64,000 nucleotides of DNA, taken from NCBI RefSeq assembly GCF_900115145.1, contig NZ_FOVL01000011.1:1-64000 (forward strand), written 5' to 3'. This document shows positions 37,918-44,892 of the stretch, piece by piece; position 1 is the first letter of the stretch, and the number at the start of each line of letters is the position of its first letter. Both the position numbers and the translations under genes were made by a program. The notes below the pieces were generated by a model. That model ran no database searches, was not told the DNA's origin, and saw only the letters and a program-made list of their open reading frames with translations. Origin of the DNA: Salegentibacter flavus. Lineage in GTDB: Bacteria > Bacteroidota > Bacteroidia > Flavobacteriales > Flavobacteriaceae.

Positions 37918-39348
37918 ATGGAACTTAGTAGTTTTTTCCTGATGCGGCACGAGATGGTCCTCCTGGCAATAGCCCTGATCCTGATTATTGCTGAAATCTT
38001 AATTCCGAAGCAAAAAAAATCCAGTGCTGTTCATCTGGCTATATTTCTCTTCGGAATCCATACTGCACTGGGCTTTTTCCCACTGGAAGAAAGCAGCTTG
38101 TTCGGCGGGATGTTTAGAACCAACAGCCTGATTCACTTCTTTAAAAATGTACTGAATATCGGGGTGTTTATTCTCCTGCTGCAGTCTGCCGACTGGATTC
38201 AGGAAAAGATCGTAAAGCTAAACCGTGGCACCGAATTTTTTATCCTGCTTTTCTTCTCCCTTCTGGGAATGTATTTTATGATCTCTGCGGGCGACTTCCT
38301 GATGTTTTATATTGGGATGGAACTTTCCACTATTCCGGTAGCCGCTCTTGCAGCTTTTGAACTGGTAAAAAGAAGTTCCAGCGAAGCCGGGATAAAACTT
38401 ATACTTTCAGCGGCCATGGCTTCTGGAATTTCGCTTTTTGGGATTTCGATGCTCTACGCAACTTCAGGCTCCATATATTTTCACGACATCATTGAGGTAA
38501 TAACCTCCAACAATTTAACGATCCTGGGATTTGTCCTGTTTTTTGCAGGATTGGCTTTCAAGATTTCCCTGGTACCATTCCACTTCTGGACCGCAGATGT
38601 TTATGAAGGAGCGCCGATAAGCGTTGCCTCTTATCTTTCGGTTATTTCTAAAGGTGCGGCGGTATTTATCTTGATGATCCTAATGTTTACCGTGCTTAAG
38701 CCTCTAATGGAGGTGTGGGAAAATATGATCTACGTAATTGCTCTGGCAACAATGTTTGTGGGAAACCTGTTTGCTCTTCGCCAGCAGAACATGAAACGTT
38801 TCCTCGCTTTTTCCTCAATTGCCCAGGCAGGTTTTATTTTGCTGGGACTAATAACCGGAACTCAACTGGGGACAGCTTCCGTAGTATATTTTGTGATGAT
38901 CTATATCTTTTCCAACCTTGCCGCCTTTGGGGTGGTTCAGGCAATTTCATTAAAAACAGGGAAAGAGAATATAGATGATTATAACGGTTTGTACCGAACC
39001 AATCCTAAGTTGAGTCTCATAATGCTACTGGCTTTATTCTCCCTGGCGGGAATTCCACCAGTGGCAGGATTCTTCGGAAAATTCTTCCTGTATACCGCAG
39101 CTGCAAGTGAAGGCTATTACCTGCTTGTATTCTTAGCTGTAGTGAACGTAACCATCTCCCTATATTATTACCTGTTGGTAGTAAGAGCGATGTTCCTGCG
39201 CACAAACGAAAACCCAATCCCATTTTTCAATAATAAGCTTTATATGAGATTAGGACTTGGAATTACGGTAATTGGTATCATGGTATTGGGTCTCTACAGT
39301 CCGTTATACGATTATATTTATGAACTAAGCGCAGTTTTTAATCAATAA
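37918..39348 (+). CDS. nuoN: NADH-quinone oxidoreductase subunit N
   Basis: A 476-residue antiporter-like subunit with about 14 helices. FYIGMELSTIPVAALAAF (about 136-153), VPFHFWTADVYEGAPISV and the LAGIPPVAGFFGKFF block are seen. It is the last recognised nuo gene; no nuoE, nuoF or nuoG gene occurs anywhere in the operon. Confidence 0.96.
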   Translation: MELSSFFLMRHEMVLLAIALILIIAEILIPKQKKSSAVHLAIFLFGIHTALGFFPLEESSLFGGMFRTNSLIHFFKNVLNIGVFILLLQSADWIQEKIVKLNRGTEFFILLFFSLLGMYFMISAGDFLMFYIGMELSTIPVAALAAFELVKRSSSEAGIKLILSAAMASGISLFGISMLYATSGSIYFHDIIEVITSNNLTILGFVLFFAGLAFKISLVPFHFWTADVYEGAPISVASYLSVISKGAAVFILMILMFTVLKPLMEVWENMIYVIALATMFVGNLFALRQQNMKRFLAFSSIAQAGFILLGLITGTQLGTASVVYFVMIYIFSNLAAFGVVQAISLKTGKENIDDYNGLYRTNPKLSLIMLLALFSLAGIPPVAGFFGKFFLYTAAASEGYYLLVFLAVVNVTISLYYYLLVVRAMFLRTNENPIPFFNNKLYMRLGLGITVIGIMVLGLYSPLYDYIYELSAVFNQ

Positions 39349-39361
39349 GTTATAATAAGTT

Positions 39362-39679
39362 ATGGCACTAGAAGGAAAACATACATTTGGCAGTATAGGA
39401 GATACCAGGGTTAGCTTTGTTGAAAAGAAAATACCCGAAGAGAGAAAGGAATTCCTGAAAAAACTCCTGGAACATAACGGTTTTGAGGTGATCGTGGAAG
39501 AAGAAAAGCGAAAATCTGAAGAAGAACCGCAACTCTACACCGTAGCCGTAACAGATATGGTATTCAACCCCACAACATACGTTTTTGAGCGCCGTTTAAA
39601 GACCTTTGACGGGCATAAGGTCACTCAGGATTACTGGAACCAGAAATCAGAAGACACCAATCCACACTACTGGAAATAA
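39362..39679 (+). CDS. conserved small protein at the end of the nuo operon, unknown function
   Basis: A 105-residue soluble, charged protein without a signal peptide or membrane helix. It has a Lys/Glu-rich middle (VEEEKRKSEEEPQ, about 45-57) flanked by two short alpha/beta units, and ends in the aromatic, basic tail QDYWNQKSEDTNPHYWK. I do not recognise the family. It begins 13 nt after the nuoN stop in the same direction, so it is almost certainly co-transcribed and may be linked to complex I assembly or regulation; this link is inferred only from position. Confidence 0.7.
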   Translation: MALEGKHTFGSIGDTRVSFVEKKIPEERKEFLKKLLEHNGFEVIVEEEKRKSEEEPQLYTVAVTDMVFNPTTYVFERRLKTFDGHKVTQDYWNQKSEDTNPHYWK

Positions 39680-39730
39680 GCTGATCGAAGATATTCTTCA
39701 AATAATTGCAAACCTCATAACACAAAAAAC

Positions 39731-40630
39731 ATGAAATTCTTAAACCTCCTATTATTTCTGGTGCTCTCATTAAACTGGGTAAATGCACAAGATTTAAAAC
39801 CCTATGTGCTGGCATTGGAAACAACCGAACATATATCAGAATTAAAAGATAAGTTATCCCTAAACTTACAACAAAATGGTATTGAAGTGGTAGGTCAATA
39901 CCAGCCTGCAAATGATCCTAACCGATGGATCTTTATTTTTACATCTCCCGAACTGAAATCGGCAGTAAAAGAGGTTGGCCAATTAACCGGATTTGCTGCA
40001 AGCCTGCGGGTAGCGATTACCCGTGAAAATGGGAAAACACTGGTATCTTATACCAATCCTGTTTATTGGGGAAATGCTTATTTCAGAAACGACTTCCCTA
40101 AGGTTTCTGCTCGTTATACAAAGCTTAGCAGCAAACTGGAAAGTGCCATGGAAGCCACAGGTTCCTTTAAAAATCTGGCCTTCGGTTCAGAAAAAGGTTT
40201 ATCTGAACAAAAGCTAAGAAAATATCATTATATGTTTGCCATGCCTTACTTTGATGATACTATTGAACTGGGAAGCTTTAACAGTTACCAAACAGCCACA
40301 AATAAAGTTGAATCGGCGGCCAAAGAAAAGAACTCCAATTTGCAAATGCTTTATAAAATTGAAATCCCAGGAAAAAACATGGCCCTTTATGGCTTTGGGA
40401 TTAACGGAGAAAAAGGAGAGGCTAAATTTCTCCCCATAATCGATATTGGTAATCCTAAACACACAGCTTTCCTTCCTTACGAGGTATTAGTTACCGGAAA
40501 TGAAGTTCACATGCTTCATGGGAGATATAGAATTGCCATTGCCTTTCCCGATTTAACGATGGGTACTTTCAGCAAAATAATGTCGACCCCGGGAGATATT
40601 GAGGATTCATTGGAGCAATTGGTGAAATAG
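39731..40630 (+). CDS. secreted DUF302-like protein
   Basis: A 299-residue protein with a signal peptide (cleavage near VNAQ, residues 17-20). The early part (FIFTSPELKSAVKEVGQLTGFAASLRVAI-type segment, about 56-95) resembles DUF302-fold domains. The middle has YHYMFAMPYFDDTIELGSF (about 167-185) and the C-terminal half ends in HGRYRIAIAFPDLTMGTF and MSTPGDIEDSL. Related flavobacterial proteins are familiar but uncharacterised. It follows the small protein by 51 nt and may be the end of the nuo transcript. The periplasmic role is unknown. Confidence 0.65.
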   Translation: MKFLNLLLFLVLSLNWVNAQDLKPYVLALETTEHISELKDKLSLNLQQNGIEVVGQYQPANDPNRWIFIFTSPELKSAVKEVGQLTGFAASLRVAITRENGKTLVSYTNPVYWGNAYFRNDFPKVSARYTKLSSKLESAMEATGSFKNLAFGSEKGLSEQKLRKYHYMFAMPYFDDTIELGSFNSYQTATNKVESAAKEKNSNLQMLYKIEIPGKNMALYGFGINGEKGEAKFLPIIDIGNPKHTAFLPYEVLVTGNEVHMLHGRYRIAIAFPDLTMGTFSKIMSTPGDIEDSLEQLVK

Positions 40631-40750
40631 TATATATAATTATATATCAAATTTGAAATGTGGTCCCTTTTATTTCTAAAAGGGATCTCTAAAAAGAAAC
40701 GCCTTTTTTTGGGTCATTCTTACAAAAAGGAGAGATTTCAGAATAATCCT

Positions 40751-40923
40751 AAAAACAAAAAAGCCTCTTCCCGCATACACGGGAAAAAGCTTCTCATCAG
40801 TCGGCCATAAAATCCTGGAATCCCAGGGATTTCAATGGCTAACTACACAATCCCGAAAAATCGGGACAAACAACACAACTACTCTTTAGCCAAAAAAAGC
40901 TCCCCGCTTAGAGGAGCTTCCTT
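40751..40923 (-). ncRNA. structured repeat copy 1 (distal), candidate small RNA
   Basis: This copy aligns without gaps to copy 3 (44551-44723) at a constant offset of 3800 and differs at 10 of the first 170 positions. Minus-strand hairpins are the terminator-like GGGAGCTT stem (40897-40919), CCCGA/TCGGG (40852-40865), CCTGG/CCAGG (40814-40827) and the terminal hairpin 40761-40792 with a U tract. The terminal stem has a C-G pair (40783 with 40770, minus strand) where copy 3 has U-A. Similarity to copy 3 extends left to about 40734. The tRNA end beyond it is decayed. Confidence 0.55.
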
Positions 40924-40925
40924 GC

Positions 40926-40943
40926 TTCCGATAGCTATCGGAA
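40926..40943. repeat. 18-nt perfect palindrome
   Basis: TTCCGATAGCTATCGGAA is a perfect inverted repeat located exactly between structured repeat copy 1 and the decayed tRNA-Asp remnant, where copies 2 and 3 have no such sequence. It therefore looks inserted into the repeat. Confidence 0.7.
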
Positions 40944-40969
40944 TTTGCTTTCTGGAGGAGACTATGACT
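40944..40969 (-). pseudogene. decayed tRNA-Asp 3' end
   Basis: The 26 nt TTTGCTTTCTGGAGGAGACT plus ATGACT match 20 of 26 positions with the 3' end of tRNA-Asp and its flank (44729-44754). It lies at the corresponding place next to repeat copy 1. It is best read as an older, degraded relative of the intact 24-nt fragment at 43049-43072. Confidence 0.45.
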
Positions 40970-41623
40970 AACCGCTGCACTCCTAGCTAAATAAGGGATC
41001 ACAGAAGCTAGTTTCTTACATTCACCGAATTATCCACTTTTTGAAAAAATATTACCATTGCTTCTTGTCGATTGTCGGAATTATTATGTGAAACCAATTT
41101 GATGTAACTATCTGCAACTATTTCCATTGCCTAACACTGGTGATGCCTACTACTTGAGGTAGACTGATTAAAAACCTGAATTCAACGTTCAGGTAAATAT
41201 TAAAATAAGCATTTTTAGGGAGAGATATACCCGCAGGGCAGAAATTAGTGTTTACGGAGATCGATCCACCTAGCCCAAGAAAACTGAATAATCCTTCGTT
41301 TCAAGGAAGGAATACCTATAATTGAAGTTGACAACCTGTTTTTGGGAGATTTTATTTATGTCACAACTATATGGCTATGATTATTTAGGAGCCTTAAGAA
41401 GGCTAACAAGAAACGATGACCCAAAAGTTTAATTCGGACTCTAGATTCTTATTTGTAACCAGTTTGTAAGATCTTACACCCATCAAAGTAAATCTGATGG
41501 AACATTTATGGTTATTCTCCACTTTTTCTTCCACTTTACAAAAGCTTCAAACCAAAACTGTTACTTAAGGAAAGGGTGAAACGCGATTTATATATTATCT
41601 TTAGCGCATTAATTAGATAAATT

Positions 41624-42367
41624 ATGATCTTACGACTTATCCTTATTGCGAACTTTTTCTTTTTTACTTCTTCTTATTCCCAGTCTGAAGTCTTTGAGCT
41701 AAGGGTATATGATATGCAATTTGGTACATCAACAGACGTTCTTCATGATTTTTTTGAGGATGCTCTCATCCCGGCATTGAATCGGCAGGGAATAGAGAAT
41801 GTGGGAGCTTTCGAAGAAAGTGGAGAAGCCTTACCTAAAAAAATCTATCTTTTAATTCCATATAAAAATATGCAGGCATATCTGGATGTTGCTGATAGGC
41901 TTGAAGATGACGATCAATTTAAATCAGCCGCGGAAGCTTACCGGAACACTCCACCCGATAAAATCCCATTTGAGAGATATGAAAGTAGGTTTATAAGATC
42001 CTCCTGGGGTTTTCCAAATCTCGTAAAACCAGCCGATGATTTGGATCAATTTGAATTGAGGATCTATGAAAGTTATAATGAAGATGCACTGCGCCGAAAA
42101 TTAAAGATGTTTAATGAAGATGAATTTGAAATTTTTGAAGATGCAGGACTGCGTACTGTTTTCTTCGGAAAAAATATCTCCGGAGATCAAATGCCTTCGT
42201 TAACCTATATGCTAGCCTTTAAGAATAGAGAGAAGCATCAGGAGGCATGGGCAAAGTTTGGTCAGCATCCAGACTGGCAGCGCATTTCAAACCTGAAGGA
42301 ATATACCAATACGGTATCCAACATAACCAGAGTATTCTTAAAATCCCTGCCATATTCTCAATTGTAG
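41624..42367 (+). CDS. secreted NIPSNAP-family protein
   Basis: A 247-residue protein with a signal peptide (cleavage near SYSQ, residues 17-20) followed by two ferredoxin-like alpha/beta NIPSNAP repeats. The first starts at FELRVYDMQFGT (about 24-35) and the second at FELRIYESYNED (about 145-156). The function of exported NIPSNAP proteins is not established. It is the only gene between structured repeat copies 1 and 2. A near-consensus -7 element TATCTTTA (41596-41603) lies 20 nt before the start. Confidence 0.8.
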   Translation: MILRLILIANFFFFTSSYSQSEVFELRVYDMQFGTSTDVLHDFFEDALIPALNRQGIENVGAFEESGEALPKKIYLLIPYKNMQAYLDVADRLEDDDQFKSAAEAYRNTPPDKIPFERYESRFIRSSWGFPNLVKPADDLDQFELRIYESYNEDALRRKLKMFNEDEFEIFEDAGLRTVFFGKNISGDQMPSLTYMLAFKNREKHQEAWAKFGQHPDWQRISNLKEYTNTVSNITRVFLKSLPYSQL

Positions 42368-42867
42368 GGTAGCGTTTTAAGAGGAAATAAATAACAAGTG
42401 AATTCTGAAATACTGAACCTATGTTTTCGGCAATATCAATTTTTTTCTTAGTTATTTGATCATCCAAATTCTCTTTCAAAAGATATCTAAATTAGGATCT
42501 CCTAACGATTTACTAACAGTTCAAAAATAAAAAATCCGGGCTATTAGTTGCTAAAACCTAATCTCCCTTATTTTTTTTATTTAAAAGTCTATTTTGCCGT
42601 TCCAGCTCATCCATTTCCATTCGAACTTTCCAAGAAAAAGCATTCAAAACAGTCACCAACAGTATCCAACTAAATTATAGATCGATCTTAAACTACTCCC
42701 AGACAGAAGTACAAACGCATCGGCAGATCCTTCAACGCAAAAAAAGCGTTTAGGACACAGTTCAGGGGAGTGAGAAACGTAGATTTTTTTCTATTTAGAC
42801 TAACAACAATTTTTGCATAAACACAACAATTAGGCTTGATCCAAATAAACCTTAGAACGGAAGGGAG

Positions 42868-43048
42868 AAAAACAAAAAAGCCTCTTCCCGCATACACGGA
42901 AAAAAGCTTCTCATCAGTCGGCCATAAAACCCTGGAGTACTGGAATTTCAATGGCTAACTACACAATCCCGAATAATCGGGACAAACAACACAACTATTC
43001 TTTAGCCAAAAAAAGCTCCCCGATTAGAGGAGCCTCTTTGCAACTTTG
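42868..43048 (-). ncRNA. structured repeat copy 2 (middle), candidate small RNA
   Basis: The same layout as copy 3, without the extra 20 nt of similarity on the left. It has a 1-nt deletion in the CCTGG hairpin region. In the terminal stem position 42887 is C and 42900 is A on the plus strand, which makes a G-U pair in a minus-strand RNA, intermediate between copy 1 (C-G) and copy 3 (U-A). It continues on the right into an intact 3' piece of tRNA-Asp. Confidence 0.55.
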
Positions 43049-43072
43049 CGGTCTGGACGAGACTCGAACTCG
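43049..43072 (-). other. 24-nt tRNA-Asp 3'-end fragment, candidate attachment-site remnant
   Basis: The segment is identical to 44733-44756: the discriminator base, the 3' strand of the acceptor stem, the T loop and most of the T stem of tRNA-Asp. It stops inside the T stem, where identity ends abruptly. Displaced pieces of this shape are the usual trace of tyrosine-recombinase integration at tRNA genes. There is no anticodon arm, so it is not a functional tRNA. Confidence 0.7.
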
Positions 43073-43185
43073 TTGTCTAAATATGTTGTATTTTAGCTCT
43101 TTAGATATAATAATTTGAAATGGTTCTCCTTTTCCAAAACACAATATAGTTTACAGTCCCATGATTTGATTGAGGAAAACAATTT

Positions 43186-44301
43186 TTAAAATGATTTCTT
43201 TTCAATTCCTTTTATATTGGGTTCAGAAGTGTTTTTAACTACAAAATCCACAACCCCAAGAAACAGTTCCTCTTTCGTAATTATATGAACTTTCCATTTG
43301 CCTTCTGTCAGGTTGTTTTTATAAGTATATCCACGGAAACCACGATCACGTCCACCAGTGACTTCAAAGCCAATGTCCTCGGTTATTTCCCAACTCCTGG
43401 TTTCGGGATTGTACCATTGCCAACGATGAAAAATTGGCTTTTTTATATCTGTAGGTGCAAAAACAGAAGTGAACACATAAACCCTTTCATCAGCCTGACG
43501 ATGAAAATTGATGTTATGCGTACGCCAAAATATATACCATTCATTACTCTCGTAAGTAACGATGTACTTGTTATTTTTTTTCTGGACATCATGAGCCACC
43601 AACCCGGTTTCCATAGCCAGCGGTACTGGAGGAATAAGATTGAAATAGTAAAAAACATTAATTACTAAATAGATAGAAAGGATAACACTAATCAGTTTTT
43701 TTAGGCTTATCTCTGCTCTTGTGCTTGGGCTTGACGTGTAAATAAATAGGATGAGAGCCAGCGTAAAAGGTAAACTTACAAGGCCGGAAAGAATAAAAAT
43801 AAAGGTACTCATTTCCCTTATCAGCGTAGGAACCATAAAGGTGAAAAAGGTAAAACTTATAAAAAAATAAACACTGAACTGGAGGTATTTATTGGAGATT
43901 TTCTTTTTAAGAAACTCGTTTGCAAATAAGAGTATAACCAGCAGTATGAAAAAAACCATGGTTTTTGACAATGACACACTTCTAAAAAAATAGATGACAA
44001 AAGCACTTGAAAGTGCTCCAAAGAAGAACTGTATGGCTAGCGGAAAATATTCGGAATAACGCCCGATAAAAGTGTTTTTCCACTTGCCATCATCCGCTAT
44101 ATTAAACAAATAAAGCGTTATCGATAATAAGATCATATGCGAGCAAAGTACCACCGTATCATAAACGCGATCTATTCGCCCCAAAGTCATGGTGTCAAAA
44201 ATAAAGCCACCCATAAAAAAAAGAATGGGGGCGTACTTTTGATTGCGAATAACAGTCTTTCCAAAATCACTGTTTCTATATCTTACTAAGGCTCTTTTCA
44301 T
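43186..44301 (-). CDS. DUF2914-type membrane protein
   Basis: A 371-residue protein. The N-terminal two thirds hold about seven hydrophobic helices (between residues 25 and 225). The C-terminal domain (about 235-360) has conserved aromatic blocks such as RVYVFTSVFAP, FHRWQWYNPETRSWE and GFRGYTYKNNLTEGKWKVHI, which match DUF2914, here probably facing the periplasm. Function unknown. It is the sole gene between structured repeat copies 2 and 3, on the same strand as tRNA-Asp. Confidence 0.75.
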   Translation of the reverse strand: MKRALVRYRNSDFGKTVIRNQKYAPILFFMGGFIFDTMTLGRIDRVYDTVVLCSHMILLSITLYLFNIADDGKWKNTFIGRYSEYFPLAIQFFFGALSSAFVIYFFRSVSLSKTMVFFILLVILLFANEFLKKKISNKYLQFSVYFFISFTFFTFMVPTLIREMSTFIFILSGLVSLPFTLALILFIYTSSPSTRAEISLKKLISVILSIYLVINVFYYFNLIPPVPLAMETGLVAHDVQKKNNKYIVTYESNEWYIFWRTHNINFHRQADERVYVFTSVFAPTDIKKPIFHRWQWYNPETRSWEITEDIGFEVTGGRDRGFRGYTYKNNLTEGKWKVHIITKEELFLGVVDFVVKNTSEPNIKGIEKKSF

Positions 44302-44550
44302 ACTATTTTAGTAGCTACAAAAGTATCGTATTTCCCTTGATATTATTACTCATAAACAATTACTCTTGATCCATATTTTTGCTTAGCCCCCAACAATTAC
44401 TCTTGATCCCCTTTCTGTATTAAAATGTAATCTTCATATTATCTTAATTTTAGTTGGTTATTAATTTTGAAAGTGGGGTACTGTATGGGGTACAGAAACT
44501 GAAGAAAAACTTGACAACTTGACGAAATGGAGAGAATTTAGAATAGTCCT
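44302..44550. other. spacer upstream of the DUF2914 gene with short direct repeats
   Basis: There is no gene. An 18-nt direct repeat AACAATTACTCTTGATCC occurs at 44355-44372 and 44392-44409, and TGGGGTAC occurs at 44474-44481 and 44486-44493 (12-nt spacing). They lie between the DUF2914 gene start and the repeat copy next to tRNA-Asp. They could be arm-type binding sites of a lost recombinase or operator sites of the DUF2914 gene; neither can be decided from sequence. Confidence 0.5.
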
Positions 44551-44692
44551 AAAAACAAAAAAGCCTCTTTCCGAATACACGGAAAAAAGCTTCTCATCAG
44601 TCGGCCATAAAATCCTGGAGAACCAGGAATTCCAATGGCTAACTACACAATCCCGAATAATCGGGACAAACAACACAACTACTCTTTAGCCA
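44551..44692 (-). ncRNA. structured repeat copy 3, candidate small RNA downstream of tRNA-Asp
   Basis: On the minus strand, directly after the tRNA-Asp terminator, a series of hairpins follows. GGCTAA/TTAGCC (44686-44691 with 44637-44642) encloses CCCGA/TCGGG (44652-44665). Next come CCTGG/CCAGG (44614-44627) and a 12-bp terminal stem (44561-44572 with 44581-44592) followed by a U-rich tail. This last hairpin has the shape of an intrinsic terminator, so the element looks like a complete small RNA of about 140 nt. No promoter of its own is clear, and it may arise by read-through and processing of the tRNA transcript. Confidence 0.6.
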
Positions 44693-44696
44693 AAAA

Positions 44697-44719
44697 AAGC
44701 TCCCCGATTAGAGGAGCTT
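44697..44719 (-). terminator. terminator of tRNA-Asp
   Basis: On the minus strand AAGCTCC pairs with GGAGCTT around a 9-nt loop and is followed by seven T. It starts about 14 nt beyond the tRNA 3' end. The same hairpin is kept in the other two repeat copies. Confidence 0.8.
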
Positions 44720-44732
44720 CTTTGCAACTTTG

Positions 44733-44806
44733 CGGTCTGGACGAGACTCGAACTCGCGACCCCCTGCGTGACAGGCAGGTATTCTAACCAACTGAACTAC
44801 CAGACC
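44733..44806 (-). tRNA. tRNA-Asp (anticodon GTC)
   Basis: The minus strand folds into a 74-nt cloverleaf. The acceptor stem is GGTCTGG/CCAGACC with discriminator G. The D arm contains AGTTCAGTTGGTTAGAAT, the anticodon arm CCTGCCTGTCACGCAGG has anticodon GTC, and the T loop is TTCGAGT. CCA is not encoded. It lies behind a consensus promoter and in front of a terminator. Confidence 0.97.
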
Positions 44807-44824
44807 GTTGCATTATTGCGAGTG

Positions 44825-44855
44825 CAAATATACCACCCATTTTAGATTACACAAA
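44825..44855 (-). promoter_or_regulatory. promoter of tRNA-Asp
   Basis: The minus strand reads TTTG (44852-44855), an 19-nt spacer counted from TTG, and TATATTTG (44825-44832). It has the same -7 sequence as the three rRNA promoters and lies about 19 nt before the mature tRNA. Confidence 0.8.
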
Positions 44856-44892
44856 CCTTTTTTTCACTTTTTTCAAGCTTATTTTTAAAGCC

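Larger units (their letters stand above)
40631..41623. other. gene-poor spacer carrying the distal structured-repeat copy
   Basis: About 1 kb without a convincing gene. It contains structured repeat copy 1 (40751-40923), the perfect palindrome at 40926-40943 and a decayed tRNA-Asp 3' end (40944-40969). A further 650 nt of AT-rich sequence shows only fragments of open frame. I take the last part for decayed insertion DNA, without being able to name its source. Confidence 0.55.
42368..43185. other. gene-free spacer carrying structured repeat copy 2
   Basis: No gene is supported here. The first 500 nt are AT-rich and featureless to me. The remainder contains repeat copy 2 with its attached tRNA-Asp fragment and about 110 nt of AT-rich sequence before the end of the DUF2914 gene. 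Confidence 0.6.

Noticed and set aside
41358-41432. 24-residue frame (MSQLYGYDYLGALRRLTRND, then DPKV)
   Set aside because: It has protein-like composition but is too short, shows no family match that I know, and lies in an apparently decayed region. It may be a gene fragment but cannot be supported.
44474-44690. Plus-strand open frame running through structured repeat copy 3 (and partly copy 1)
   Set aside because: Copy 2 has a 1-nt deletion that breaks the frame. Differences among copies fall in RNA loops or compensate in stems and not at silent codon positions, so the frame looks incidental.
44551-44692. Hammerhead ribozyme: minus strand contains CTGATGAG followed by a stem
   Set aside because: The GAAA strand and the third stem with a cleavage site do not follow; the nucleotides after the stem are a U-rich tail. 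The match is limited to the CTGATGAG string.
40734-44806. CRISPR array or integron attC array
   Set aside because: Three long repeats with kilobase spacers do not form a CRISPR. No integron integrase or attC-type R boxes were found, and the repeats include tRNA sequence.
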